Shown: positions 20,424-32,403, numbered from the stretch's first letter. The stretch: 64,000 bases of DNA from Isoetes taiwanensis (GCA_021234155.1 JAJEKV010000004.1:21247619-21311618), one strand, 5' to 3'. Notes: generated from the sequence alone by a model not told the origin. Numbers and translations: made by a program.

Positions 20424-21001
20424 AGAATAGAATAGAATAGAATAGTTTTTTTAGCGTCCACGGAGACCCATAGGTCATGGGACCCATACAATGGGCTAGT
20501 ACAATCATTACTACTAGGATTAAAAAACCCCTGCCTCGAAAGGTTTTCAAGGGAAAAACCTTTGCAGTAATGATGATACTAGACAAGCGGAGATAATGAC
20601 TACTGAGGGCTCAGTAATTGCAGATGTTTATCTAGAACCTCAAGTATGTATAATGCCAAGTCATGCACAGATGGTGCTCTGAGAAGTTGTGGAAGCGTGG
20701 AATGGAATGCTAAGGTAAAAAAATGATTCCGGACTATCTCAAAAGCAGGGCAACTCAGAAGAGTATGGCTTTCATCTTCAATAACCTGTAACTGGCAACA
20801 GGCACATAGTCTCGTTTCTCGCGGCAATTGCGGCCGCTCCCATCTACCTGTCTCAATCCGTAGCCTGTGGGACCCCGTGCGAATTGATGCAATAGCTACA
20901 AGCTTGTTCCTGGACAATGAAGCAAGCAAATAAGCTTGGGGCCCTGGTGCCAAGGTGGGATTTATGTGTGCATGATAATGACCAGTTTTCACTTGGGCCA
21001 A
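20424..21001 (-). mobile_element. 5'-truncated LINE (second family), 3' end
   Basis: The minus-strand ORF 21001-20600 is the C-terminus of a LINE ORF2: IRTGSHRLRIETGRW then CACCQLQVIEDESHTLLSCP, a cysteine-histidine box shared with the copies at 38299 and 50471. After the stop the 3' UTR has a hairpin (GGTTTTTCCCTTGAAAACC region, 20518-20570), then CCTATGGGTCTCCGTGGACGC, then a tail made of (GAATA)n on the plus strand at 20427-20446 instead of poly(A). Truncated within ORF2 at about 21000. Confidence 0.8.
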
Positions 21002-22430
21002 TATTAGCTCAAATTTTTGCCTTGGTATTTAATTACTCTCATAAAAATGATCTCCTTTTCTTGTTCTTTTTTTTTACAGTATGTCTCCATAAAATGGATG
21101 TTTTCAGGATCAATTTTGCAAAAACTGTATCTATCAACCTAAATTGCCTCCATTTTATCTTCATTTGAAAATTTTCCAAATTTTTTAAATGAATCTTTCA
21201 AACGCACTTCTTAAATAAGTGTGTTTCTCTTTAAACATTTAATTAGTAAAGGCATATTAGCTAATGCATTCTATACAAATGTAATCATGACTTTAAGTGG
21301 ACATCAACATTGTTATATGCAGTAGTAGATATGAGAGACAAAAACATGTCCTTATAGACAAGAAATTCTAATGCAATGGGACAATAGATGTGAATGTTCC
21401 TTTCTTTCTCATGAAAGAACTTGCCATCTCCCTTTGCTGCTACTATACAACATGCCTAAAATGCAAAAACAAGGGTTCTATTATCTGGTGTAATCTTCGA
21501 TTTGTATATATGCAATTACATTAAGAGCAAATTCGCTTTCTTCGTTTTGAACATATTTGGTTATAAGTGCATTCTATGACGCTCTATTAATTATAAGTGC
21601 ATGACACAATATTGTGATATGGCATTCTCTCAAGGAGTTTGCACACATCTTCCACGCTTCGACATTTTGCATGTATATCATTCAAGGTGCTAGCACCAAG
21701 CTTGGGAATGTATATCTATGTCGCTCTGTAAAACCTCTTTTCACAACCTCCGCACTCAATTCCCTTCCCATTTTCTTGTTATATTGTGCCCTTAAAGTCG
21801 CAAGATATTGCTAACCTTGAAGCCAAAATTTTCTTAAGACACCTGACCAGTTGTCAGAATATCGTCAACTTAATGCTAGTAGAAATAGCAACCGCCTTTG
21901 CACTTTTGGAATTGTATTTGAGTATAGTAACTTTTGTAGTTTCCATTGGAATTTTGTACTTCTGAGATGCAAACTCTACTAAGGTAAGCTATGTAGCAAG
22001 CTTTCCAACCAGCCCCAACCCGAGAGTAGATTATCTAAAGAATAAAGAGATGGAGGGAGAATAGAGAGAAGATAGGATATAGATACAGGTTTTGTAAAGA
22101 AGAAAGACATAGAGAAGGAAAATATAAACTAAAATAGAATAGGAAGAGCATGAAGAGAGAAAAGTATAGAGCAAGAGAATAGAAATAACATGGAGAGAGA
22201 GATCTCAAACACACAAAACAATCAGATATGACATTGGATCTATATATATATATATAATGCGACTCGAGCAATCTTGAACTCGAGACATACATGTTCTAGA
22301 ACTAATGTGTTACTACTAGACCAAAGGGCCAAGCCCAAGCAATTATATTAACTTATTTCAATATAATAGATAAAAATGGAATAAAATAGAATAGTATTTA
22401 ACATTGAATGAAAACCAATTGGTCTACACA
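21002..22430. other. No gene recognised; AT-rich and purine-rich sequence
   Basis: Nothing coding is supported. Bases 22030-22210 are a purine-rich low-complexity tract (GAGAAAATAGAAATAACATGG-type words) followed by a (TA)n run at 22242-22256. A related tract lies at 42170-42480. Confidence 0.6.
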
Positions 22431-22468
22431 CACACCACACTAATAAGGAGGTGCATTATTGTCCTCTT

Positions 22469-22474
22469 TTTATT
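22469..22474 (-). terminator. Polyadenylation signal of the lipid-transfer-like gene
   Basis: AATAAA on the minus strand about 65 bases after the stop codon at 22538. Confidence 0.45.
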
Positions 22475-22537
22475 ATAATAGCATAGCAATAGTTGCAAGA
22501 AAACATGAGGCATGTTACTGCATGAGAGGAAAGTGTT

Positions 22538-22837
22538 CTAGCGACACTTGAAGGGGCAACGAGCATTGAGAGCAGTGGCGGCAGCTTGAATTGTGGCATT
22601 GGGATATAAATTCTGGCAACGACATAAAATACCATAATCTTCATTTAGCAGGCCACCCATCTTGCAGCAGTTCTTATTCACAGAACTTTCAGTGGCATTG
22701 CAGACAGCAATGATGGCTTGCCCCTCGGCATAACATGCATCTTGTGTGGGGGGTGTTAAATTCCCGTGTGCGATGATAGCAACTCCAAGAGAGAGCACCA
22801 GCATAAGGCAGAGCTTGTACACAGTATGCATTGCCAT
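22538..22837 (-). CDS. Secreted eight-cysteine lipid-transfer-type protein
   Basis: Intact single-exon gene of 99 residues. Residues 1-25 are a signal peptide (hydrophobic LCLMLVLSLGVAIIAHG). The mature part carries the eight-cysteine pattern of plant nonspecific lipid-transfer/2S-albumin proteins: Cys35, 46, 57-58 (CC), 72 and 74 (CxC), 94 and 98. In this superfamily four disulfides clamp a helical bundle around a lipid cavity outside the cell. Spacing differs from common type 1 and type 2 nsLTPs, so the subclass is open. The start at 22837 has a plant-like context (ACCATGGC); a second Met at residue 3 is possible. TATA box and AATAAA signal are in place. Confidence 0.85.
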   Translation of the reverse strand: MAMHTVYKLCLMLVLSLGVAIIAHGNLTPPTQDACYAEGQAIIAVCNATESSVNKNCCKMGGLLNEDYGILCRCQNLYPNATIQAAATALNARCPFKCR

Positions 22838-22873
22838 GGTTCGAGTGATGGGATTTAAACATGCACTGCTCTC

Positions 22874-22882
22874 CTATATATG
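22874..22882 (-). promoter_or_regulatory. TATA box of the lipid-transfer-like gene
   Basis: ATATATAGG on the minus strand about 40 bases before the ATG at 22837. The short distance implies a very short 5' leader. Confidence 0.55.
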
Positions 22883-22899
22883 GTGCCACAACCTAACGG

Positions 22900-24010
22900 T
22901 CTCTCCTCTTCTTTGGCTAAATGATGGAGAAAAAAATGTGCAAAGAATTTATTTTAAAGCCACTTGTAAGCTGGCGTGGCACATTTTTATGTGACGTCAT
23001 TTTGCCTCCTGTTAAAACCTATTGCCGAAGATGAGTATTTCCTCTTCGAAGAACCGATTCCGCCGAGCTTTCTGTTTGTAGGTTTTGTAAGGACCTTATG
23101 AGCTGCGTTTTCCGGCAGATTTATCCGTGCTGTATGTCTGCATCAAAATCATTCCATGATAAAAAAGCACACATGCAAAAATCCGGCTTTGGAAGCTTCC
23201 CCTGGAATTTTTTACTTCTATTATGGTATGTAATGTAGGAGCTTTCATTTGCCTATTTGTTCTTCAAGTTTAGAAAGGTGGTGCTGCGATTTCTAACCTC
23301 GGCTTACATAATTCCATCATTTTGAAGACCTAAAGTCAATAGCAGATGTAGTTAATATTGCTCAATTAACTTGAACCACTCAATTACTCTGTTACTCGAC
23401 AGGCATTGAATGCTTAAGTAAAAAAAGTTCAAGTCTGAGTCTTATCTTCACACCCTGTCTGAAGTGCAAAATCGTTTGTGAAGTAAGTTCTTCAAGTCTC
23501 AATCACAAGAGTTGCAGCCTCCAGAAGAGTTGATGGGTTTTGCATTTATGCCTGGTGCCTTAAGATAATGATATTCACGAAACTAGACATTGCCCATTGC
23601 TAAAGAAACGCCTATTGCATTGATTTTAATCAGTTCAAATGGATGCTCAAATTGGATTATATTTTGAACAATTAATTTCAGCATGTCGTAATAAAAAAAA
23701 TCCAAGGATCATGCTCAAAATTGCATCATATTTTGTACAATCAGGTTGTAATAAAAAACCATAGGATCTTCCTACAAAGAAGATTTTATGGAAGACCAGC
23801 CTGTGCCTATGAGACTAATCACCGCAGTAAAGAGCACCAAAAATGTAGAACACTATGTCCCAGCCATGTGCAGTTCCTATTTTCTTGGTATAAGTTCTAT
23901 CTTTGGCTCTGCAAGGAAGTTAAGTGCTCTCACAAATGGCCATAAGGATTGGATACAGTGGCACGTTTGCTTCTCGATGGTTCTAAGTACTCCCTATTTG
24001 GGTTGGGCTC
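22900..24010. other. No gene recognised
   Basis: AT-rich intergenic sequence. The ORFs here are short, overlap in several frames and show no domain. Confidence 0.55.
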
Positions 24011-24012
24011 CC

Positions 24013-24300
24013 ATGGAAACCCTTCCAATTTTCCATGGACCTTCCGGCTTTCATTAAAACCAGGAATGGAAGGGTTTCCAATTTGAAAATCGGAAGGGTT
24101 TTCTCGGAAAATGGGAAGGGTTTCCATTTTATTTTTTTTCACGCCGCCCAACACGCACGCCGCCATTAATGGTGCACGCGCAAGAATAAATATGCACGAC
24201 ACTCAAGAATTTAAATTTTAATTCAAATGGAAACCCTTCCTAACCCATGGGAAAATAGGAAGGGTTTTCACAAATGGGGGAAAATGGGAAGGGTTTCCAC
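24013..24300. repeat. GGAAACCCTTCC / GGAAGGGTTTCC hairpin cluster
   Basis: Two inverted modules. In 24013-24127 GGAAACCCTTCC is followed by three GGAAGGGTTTTCC-type inverted copies; in 24228-24299 the same order recurs. Each module can fold as a hairpin, and a third module lies at 27158-27198. Confidence 0.75.
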
Positions 24301-24307
24301 GTCCGAT

Positions 24308-24422
24308 AAAAAAAAAGTTTCTTGGATTATTGTTGCACTTTTTGCCCTTAAAAGGATCCACCAAAAAAAAAATTCTTGGATTATTGTTGCGCTTTTTGCC
24401 CTTAAAAGGCTCCACAGAAAAA
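24308..24422. repeat. Tandem duplication, ~53-bp unit
   Basis: Two copies of a unit containing TTCTTGGATTATTGTTGC and TTTTTGCCCTTAAAAGG, separated by A runs. Confidence 0.8.
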
Positions 24423-24455
24423 ATTAGGTTAAAAAAATATTAGGATTCACCAAAC

Positions 24456-24513
24456 TTATGTCTTTGTACATCCTTGTTCAGAGACTTATGTCTTTGTACA
24501 TCCTTGTTCAAAG
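24456..24513. repeat. Tandem duplication, ~29-bp unit
   Basis: ACTTATGTCTTTGTACATCC followed by TTGTTCA occurs twice in a row. Confidence 0.85.
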
Positions 24514-24993
24514 ATGTCAACATGAGGCTAGCTTGGTGTTAAATGATGACAAGTTAAGCTAGAAGAAAAATGGCCACTAAAAGTTAAGTGTTTTAGTTAA
24601 AATTGTAGTGAAAAGGACTCATCTCCTAGGGCCCATATCATCTGGCCCTAAAGAGACCCAAAAAGTTTGTTTTATTCAAGCTAACAATCCAAAGCATTGG
24701 AGCTATATGTAAAAGAATCTAAAAAAGAAGTTGCTATGACAGATCTTGCATTAAAGTCAACTCAATTCAAATAAGGGAAATTACTTGCAAAACTTGTTGC
24801 CAAGGAGCATTTTGCTACAATATTGACTGCGCAGCTTTACATCATACACCTTTATATCAAATTTTGACATATATTATGATTTAGGATCTGATAATACACT
24901 TTCACATAGAAGGGGAAGGGGAGCCCCTGCTTTCCTTCCGCTATACATAAGGGGCAAGGCAACAGCCAAGTCAAGAATAACATCATCAATCTA

Positions 24994-26928
24994 TCAATCA
25001 CCGATCTCAAGGTCTGACACAGTACTGCATGCACCTATAAGACTAGTACAAGCAAGTTCATTTGGCATCATGCCTTCCTTTTGCATAGCAGAAAACACTT
25101 TGAGTGCCTCCATCACACATCCCTGCAGGACATATCCCATAATCATCATACTCCATGTCACATCATTCCACATGGGCATGCTGTCAAAAACTTGTGAAGC
25201 AGCCTCCATACTCCCACATAATCATACATGTCAATCAGTGTGTTACCCACAAAGCTATCTATTTCACACCTAGCATTCAAAATTTGCATATGAACATGCT
25301 TGCCATGAGCCACATCCAATAGGTTGGCATATGCAAAAAGAATGCTCACAAATGTGAATGCATCTGGTTTCAAATGCATTTCTTCAAATAGAATAAGTGC
25401 CTCTTTGCTGCGCCCATGCTGAGAGTATCCTGAAATTAATGTATTCCAAGACACCATATCTTGCATAGACATCCTAACAAAAAATTCATGAGCAACTTCG
25501 AAGCACTCACATTTAACATATATATTAACAAGGGCATTGTCAATAAAGACATCCGGTTTGCAATCAGCCTGTAAAATGTTAGCATGAATGCGCTTTCCTT
25601 CTTCCAGAGCAAAAATGCCAGCACAAGCATTTAAAACACTTACAAATGTGATCCCATTTGGTTTAATATCTTCCTGGCACATCCCATAAAACAGATAAAA
25701 GAGGTTCTTTGCTATTTCCAAGCTGTCCATATCCAGAAATGATAGCACTCCATGATACAACATTCCGTAAAGTTAATCTATGAAAGATCTTTTGGGCATC
25801 CTCAATGCTTCCACATTTAGCATACATATCGATGAGGCTATTATGAACAAATATACTAACCCACCCAGAAATCAATGTGACCATGAATCAATTTTCCAAA
25901 CTCAAAAGCTAATATGCAGCAGCATGCTGCCAAAACACTTGAACAAGTGACGTCATTTGGTTTCACATGTTCTTTTTGCATTTGCCAATACAGATTGAGA
26001 ACATCTTTGCCTCTTGAATCTTGGGGATACCCTGCAATCATTGCATTCCAAGCAACAACATCTCGTGCAGGCATCCTGTCGAAAACTACACAAGCATTCT
26101 CAATGCTCCCTGACTTGCAATACATGTCTACAAGAGTGCTACCAACAAATGAGTCTGATTCAAACCCCAATTGAAATGCTTCAGCATGAATTTGTTTTCC
26201 ACGTTCCACAAAGCATGTTCCACAGAGCATGCACCAAGAATGCTAACAAAAGTAACCTTATTTGGTTTAATGCCATCTTGTTCCATTGCCCAGAAAAGTT
26301 CAAAAGCTTGCTTAGAATCCTGGTATTTCACAAAGCCAGAAATCATGGTATTCCATGCAACCACATTTCGATGAATCAACATATCAAATGCTTTGCGTGC
26401 TTCCTGAATGCTGCCATGTTTTGCATACATGTCAATTAGAGTGCTGCCAATAAAAATGTCAGACTCGTAACCAATCTTCAAAGCATTCGCATGGACATGC
26501 TTGCCATGCCCTATAGTATCTACATCGCTAGCACATGCGCTTAGAACATTAACAAATGTTACCTTATTAGGATTCAGTCCTTGCAATTGCATTTGACGGT
26601 AGAAATGAATAGCTTCTCGACCACATCCAAGGCGAGTGTAACCACCGATCAATATGGTCCCTGTAAACACATTTCAAACAAATAATCTGTCAAACATCTT
26701 GTTAGCATCTTCTATACTCTCACATTTCGCATACATGTTAAGAAGGGTATTCCCGAGGAACATATTTGGCTTCACAGTGCTTCTAATTATGCAAGCATGA
26801 ACCCTTTTTCCTTCCGAAAGTGCTCTGTTTTCAATACAGAGCTGCAAAAGAGAGGCGGCCTCATCAATTTGTGTTCTGGTTTTCTGGTTTTGTCTAGCGC
26901 AACTCCTGCCAGAATGGAGAGCTTTCAA
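24994..26928 (-). pseudogene. PLS-class pentatricopeptide repeat (PPR) pseudogene
   Basis: Six overlapping pieces in changing frames together cover about 640 residues of intronless PPR protein. About 15 motifs follow the P-L-S pattern, for example GNTLLNMYAKCESIEDANKM, NVVAWNTMISGFVKYQ, GIKPNKVTFVSILGACS and GKHVHANALKIGYESD. Such proteins bind organellar RNA, often for editing. The N-terminus (26928) has no clear targeting peptide. Breaks: a TGA at about 26672 (after MFDRLF), frame changes near 26200, 25870, 25700 and 25180, and a TGA at 24994 in the middle of an L motif. The C-terminal E and DYW domains are absent. The many breaks make it a pseudogene. Confidence 0.9.
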
Positions 26929-27157
26929 TCAGTTCAAAAGCCAAAAAAAAAAATAAGCCAAATTGAAGCCGCTCTGATCCTGATTGCTCCTATAAAAGGC
27001 TTGCTGGATCGACTGTAAGAGCTAAGAAGAAAAAAAAATCTTTTTCTGAAAAAAGCTCTTGAATAAGAGCCGTAGAACTTTAATTCTAAGCATTAATTAC
27101 TATTAATTAGTGATAGATATTTTGGAAACCCAAAAAAAAATATTTATATTCTTGTGG

Positions 27158-27198
27158 AAACCCTTCCGGGTTTTAGGGAAATTTGGAAGGGTTTCCAA
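27158..27198. repeat. GGAAACCCTTCC hairpin, isolated module
   Basis: GGAAACCCTTCC and GGAAGGGTTTCC face each other across a 17-base loop. Same family as 24013-24300, now on the other side of the PPR pseudogene. Confidence 0.8.
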
Positions 27199-27199
27199 T

Positions 27200-28270
27200 T
27201 TTTTTTTTTTTTAATAACTCCAATCGGGGGGAGATAGTGTGAGCGTTTCTTCTGCTTGATGCAAAAAAAGATTCATGTTGCTACCAGAAGCAAATATATA
27301 AGAAAAAAAGCTCAGATACAGCTTTGGAAGTTCTGTCTTAGATAACCACAATGAGATTGTAAGAAAACCTTAAAACCAAAAATGATGTGTAGACATGTAG
27401 TAGGAAAATCTAGATGAATCTCAAATATGCCACCTCATCGACACTATGGGAGAAAAAATGCATAGCGATCTAACAATCTTGTCAACCTAAAAATAACTAG
27501 TGCCTGGTTTATAATCCAAGGTGAAGCAGCCCAATGATTCAGCTTGGCCCATAATCCTTGTTCTATTATATGTTATTTATGTTTACAGATTGAATTTTCA
27601 ACATTGGCTACTTTGTATCTTTTAAATGTTGGTTCATGGAGAAGCTATGATTTTCATATTGAAAATATTGCACAACTCCATTGAAATGAATGATATAACC
27701 TCTCTTCCAACAAAAAATTGAAGACCCATTTTGTTAGACTTGCGTAAGTTTGTATAAATCGTCTAGAGAGTACATCAAATAGATCTTGAAGGATATGTTG
27801 GACCACCTTTTCTAAATGTATTTATGAATGTCCAATAAGTGAACAAACGTGTTAATGGTAATGGGATCAACACAATCTATTGTTAAGTTGCAAAATGTGC
27901 AAAGTATGGTAAAATTTGAGATAAAATACAATAAATCCTTTTGGGGCATGCATTTCTCGACAACAAAGTTGTCATGCAACATTTCTAGCTTGAGTTATGT
28001 GAGCTTGCAACATTTCTAGCTTGAAGGTAAATCTAAGGTAGAGGGTAGGTTAGATGAATAGTCTACTCAACGTAAAAATATAGTTAAGTGTAGGGTAAAT
28101 TAGGATGAGACCGTGTAAAAGAAAAAAAAAGGTATTTTGCTTCGATGGCACAAGATTGCATACATAGGGGTACAATATTTCTATGGAGGGCGAGCTATAT
28201 AGATAGGGGTTTCTCCATACCCAAGGAACGCACATGCCATATATGTCTTATATAGAGATGAACCCCCGGG
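27200..28270. other. No gene recognised
   Basis: AT-rich sequence with only chance ORFs. GCAACATTTCTAGCTTGA occurs twice (about 27977 and 28008). Confidence 0.55.
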
Positions 28271-28271
28271 G

Positions 28272-28800
28272 CTGGCCTACTAGTTGTTAAAATTGATCAA
28301 AATGCTCGTTTGAAGTGTGTTCAGAACCTTGTGTCTCATGCAGTTGTTTGCCATTTCACTAGGCATTTCTTGACCTCAGGAGAGTTGGATTCTGGCTAAA
28401 ACATCACCTTCAGAGACTGGATCTCCCTCATTATGCGTCTCTGAAAGTTTTGGATAAAGATAATAATTTCTTCTTGGTCATGCTTGACTCTTCACCTGCA
28501 GTTGATAGGCTTGTAGAGCGTGGTGTTGATCCTCTTTGGGGACATTATCTTCTATATCAGGTTTATTCTCCTGGGATTCTTGCCAAGTAAGTCTGGCTTG
28601 TCTTAGAGGATTTTACGCTAGAATTGTAAGTGTCTAATTTTATAATTGCTATTGCCAATGGATTGGGTATGTGTCTTGCCCATTCTATTGTTAATGGTCC
28701 TCGAATTTGTGTATCTCTTTCTGCTTGTGTTTCTATTCCTCAGTCAGTAGTGATCAAAAGTGGCCTACTTTTTTTCAAGTACAAACTACGTCTCGGTGTA
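28272..28800 (+). pseudogene. L1 ORF1-type (DUF4283-like) relic
   Basis: The plus strand encodes a decayed segment like the DUF4283 domain of plant L1 ORF1/gag-type proteins: SHAVVCHFTRHFLTSGELDS, WLKHHLQRL, NNFFLVMLDSSPAVDRLVER and DPLWGHYLLYQVYSPGIL. A second frame gives SNFIIAIANGLGMCLA and GPRICVSLSACVSIP, fitting the next part of that domain. The expected zinc knuckle does not follow; other DNA begins at about 28830. This is the 5' part of a plus-strand LINE relic whose Ser-rich middle and 3' tail may be at 36370-37147. Confidence 0.6.
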
Positions 28801-28938
28801 AAATCGCTAATGGGGTACAACTTTTGGCGAAGCGTTTAAGCACTTTAAGTGCTGAAACTCGCGGACGTCGAAGCCCGTCACGCCCTTCTCCCTCCTTTTC
28901 CCCTGGGCGCGAAAACTCAGATCAGTGTTTCGCTGTTG

Positions 28939-29928
28939 ATGATGGAGGCATGGAGCGCGGATGATTTTCACAGCATCAGAGGTCTATGCAATTCGGGGGT
29001 GAAGCCCCATGAGGAAGAAGCTTGGTTGGAAAATAATATCACGGATCAAGATTGGGATTCTGTTTGGACAAAGAAGTTGAACAAGAGAAAGATAAAATGG
29101 CACTGTGCAAAGGAACATCTTCAAGAGAAGTTGGAAACACTCTGCCGAAAAATCTACAAGAATTATCACAACAAAGAAGTAAGAAAGAAACTGGCCCTTG
29201 CTTTTGCGTTTGAAAATTGCACTAGATCAATACTTGCACCTGAGGAACACAAAGTAAACTGGGCTGCATTTGTTGTGCAATGCCAAAGATACCACAACAA
29301 TAGACAAGTAAAAACAGAGGCAGATATTGTAGCACATGTTAGGAAAACTGAAATGAAGGCAAAGCCAAAGGTGGCAGCTGGATCAAATGATATCAGTGCA
29401 TGTGATGAAAACATAAAAACCTTAGAGAATGCAGTACAGGAGATTGGAAAATCAGTTTTACTTATCACAAAGAATCTGGAAACAGTAGGAAGTGAGCTGA
29501 AAGGCAATGAGAAGGCCTCTGAATTACAGAAAATGATGTTGGATGAGGCTGAAAACAGTTTAAGATAGGCCACAAATGATTTGGCTACAAAACAGGAGGA
29601 GTTCAAGCTTAATCCAAACTGTGAGTTGGAGGCAGAAATTAAAGATTTGGAGCAGACTGTCCAGATGAAAACTTGGCACAAGAACAAGGTACAAAAAGCA
29701 ATGAACCCTACATCTGTTAATGAGCAGGTCAAATGTAAACTCAAACTTGAGGAGGAGTTAAAAGTTCTCGAAGAAGAACAGAGACTTTTGCAATTCTACA
29801 TAAACAATTTGTGGAAGCTGAAAATGGATACTCCTGCAACATTTAGCATCTCTACTATTATACGAGATAAGTTGTTAGTGGAAGATCCATTTTATACATG
29901 TTCAAAGATGTGGTCCGGAATTCACTAA
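28939..29928 (+). pseudogene. Coiled-coil protein of unknown function, one internal stop
   Basis: The frame runs from an ATG at about 28939 (MMEAWSADDFHSIRGL) through 29565. It has one in-frame TAG at 29566-29568 and continues to 29928, about 330 residues in all. It is rich in Lys and Glu. The first 90 residues include WLENNITDQDWDSVWTKKLN and a helical KEHLQEKLETLCRKIYKNY. Two later stretches predict coiled coil (NIKTLENAVQEIGKSVLLI and LKLEEELKVLEEEQRLLQFY). I do not recognise a family. It lies in front of the phosphatase-like relic at 30905 in the same sense, within a region bounded by inverted repeats, and may be a transposon ORF. Confidence 0.5.
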
Positions 29929-30399
29929 AGCTACTGAGGTTAAGTTTAGCAATCGAATTGCCAACATGAGTATCATATAGCTTGTTGTTCATTGTTGAGA
30001 GGAGGACAATGTATTCATGATTGCCCCGAAAAGGTGCCGAGGGTGTATTTGATGAGCTAGGTTTTGGCCATGTTGCGGGTGCTTCAAATAGTACACCAAA
30101 AAAAAAGGATGTGTTAATCCGTCCCGCAATTGAGGTCTCACCCTTCGTGGTTCAAAGAAGGACAATGGTGCCATTTGAAGATGCACAACACACCGCAAAG
30201 TCCTATAGGAGTACAAATCAATTGTGACCGATTTGAATGCAACAACAGAACCACCACCACCACCAAGAAGCCCAAGAAGCTATAGAAGAAGTCAGAACAC
30301 AAGCATCAAAGTTGTAAACACAAAGATCGGGTTGTGGAAAAACAATGAACCGATTGTACACAGCCCTAATCAAGCACCTAAGGAAGTTGAGGGAGTAAT

Positions 30400-30695
30400 T
30401 CCATCTGGATGAGGGCAACTTGAGTGAATATTTGCCAAAAGGAAAGGGCGTAAGAACAAAGAGGGGTAAGCCGGAGGATAGCAAAGAAGTTGTTCAAAGC
30501 TACAAGAAAGAGAACAAGAAGTAGCTATGCAAAAGATGCGGGAAGGGCCTCAATCATGACACCACACCTATCGGAAGTGTTCTCAAGAAAATGCGTAATC
30601 AGGCCCCGGGTTCGTGTGAGCCCGATGTTCAACAAGTGATTGCTGCCCTTAACAATGGGTCGGTGTGGGCATCTTTGGGCAAGCCCGAGAAATAA
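30400..30695 (+). pseudogene. C-terminal fragment of an unknown Lys-rich protein
   Basis: One plus-strand frame reads NLSEYLPKGKGVRTKRGKP, then SKEVVQSYKKENKK, a TAG, then LCKRCGKGLNHDTTPIG and a final VIAALNNGSVWASLGKPEK with stop at 30695. It carries a C-x2-C-x6-H group that could be half of a zinc-binding site. It probably ends the ORF that starts at 28939, but the link is not proven. Confidence 0.35.
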
Positions 30696-30904
30696 ACAAT
30701 GAATATTATTGATTTTCTTTTGTTGCATTCATCGTGTAGGATTACCGGTTGAATCTGTTAGGTCGAGAATCTCATTGTTGATACGTAAAAGGTTTCCACA
30801 TTCAACCCATTTTTCATTTTCATCTTCATCTATTTATTCATGTAGTAATTCTTGTTGTGTAGGTATTCGGGATGTTCCAACGTACTAAATATTGATTTGG
30901 CAAA

Positions 30905-31610
30905 AGAAAAGATAAATTCATTGTCTTGGATTTAAATGGTGTGTTGGTAAAAACATTTGGTGCAAATGAACACATACGCTTGGAAGCAGGATTGACAATG
31001 ACATATACTAGCAGAAAGAAAGTGATATTCAGACCAGAAGCAGTGTTCTTCTTGAAGACTTTGTTACGTATGTTGTGTTGGTATATGGTCATCAATGCAA
31101 CTCTCTAATGTGGAATGTCTTTGCAAGTACTATGTCATTTGAGGGACGGATTTCAATTTGTATGGGGATAGGAAAATGTGTGTGCACCAGTTTTCACCAC
31201 CCTAACAAACCTGGCTGTCCAGTCATGATGAAGCCACTTGGGAAAATATATGAGTCATACCCAAGATTCAAAGGTAAGACTTTGCTTCTTGATGATTCAT
31301 TATACAAGACTTACCTTAGCAGCCCCTCGGAAATTTTCTGGGTACCCGTGATTCAAGATGGATGTCTATGATGAAGTGCTAACAAGACTCACCCCAAGAT
31401 AGAAGAAATACCGCAGGCCAAGACCGAGGAAAAATGAAGTTACTGGTGAAGAACACACATAGATACAAGCCTTGGCCTAAGACAGATAGAAAGATTATGA
31501 AGCTATGCTTGGAAAGACTTTCTGGAAAACAGTTGCAGTTCTGCAGGTTTGTGAAGGAGGAATTGGAAAAGGTTTATGGTGATGACGATTGTCATTCTCC
31601 ATGATTATTG
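30905..31610 (+). pseudogene. HAD/FCP1-like phosphatase domain relic
   Basis: Frameshifted pieces give the order of an FCP1/NIF-type HAD phosphatase: KFIVLDLNGVLVKT (nucleophile loop, DLNGVL in place of DxDxT), FRPEAVFFLKTLLR, and GKTLLLDDSLYKTYLS, the acidic LDDS motif near the C-terminus. The tail (31380-31605) continues in another frame with KPWPKTDRKIMKLCLERLSG. The second catalytic Asp of canonical enzymes is Asn here, as in some plant HAD-like proteins, so activity is doubtful. Frame changes occur near 31070 and 31370. Plant genomes hold many such genes; here it sits among transposon-like ORFs. Confidence 0.6.
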
Positions 31611-31989
31611 GCCTGTTTGTCATTTATTTAGGCCAAGGAATCCTACACTTTTTATGTACCATCTTTATCTTAATTTAAGAATGTTTTTGCTATATTGTTT
31701 ATGTAGTTCAATGCAGACTTGTCTATAAGTTTTTGCTATATTGTTTATATCTACTTCAATGCTGACTGCAAGGGATGCTTAAAACTTATCAAGTGCTTAA
31801 AAAAAAAATTGCCTGCAAGTGCTAGTCTGGTATGAGTCTTAATGGCGATACCGCTTATTGTCATGCGTTGCGGTTTCTTTTATGTAGTTGCTTAACGCCA
31901 GCGAAGTGTTAATGTCATCATGTGCTTACTTGTCATGCGTTAAGGTGCAAAGGTTCTGTTTATTGCATAAGTGTCAGTGTGTTCCAAAG

Positions 31990-32400
31990 GCTTACTCATC
32001 GGCATTGCTGAAAACAGATTAAAATGCTTAGTGTTTGAAACTAATTAAAGAGTTAGAGCAATCATTACATTCAAGCGAGAATCTGAATGGACTGTGACAG
32101 AATTAACTTCATAAATTTGATAGATAGAGACAAAAATAACATTTGATAGAGAAACAAAAAACTTTGATAGAGACAACAAAAAAAGTTTGATAGAAACAAG
32201 ATTTTTATAAAAAAGGCCCTCAAGGCCAATGTGTACATGTTATAAACAAAATTTTTACAAAAAATTCGCCCTCGTGCTGTGTCTTCTTCGTAAGGTGGGT
32301 GTCTTCTTCAAGGGGTGTCTTCAAGGGGGTGTCTTGGGGGTGTCTTCTTGGGTGTCTTCTTCATCTTCATGCAGATCGTGATCTTCATTCTTCATTCATG
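31990..32400. repeat. Low-complexity tracts
   Basis: 32100-32200 repeats TTTGATAGAGACAA about five times. 32275-32365 repeats GGGTGTCTTCTT about six times. No gene in 31620-32400. Confidence 0.6.
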
Positions 32401-32403
32401 ATC

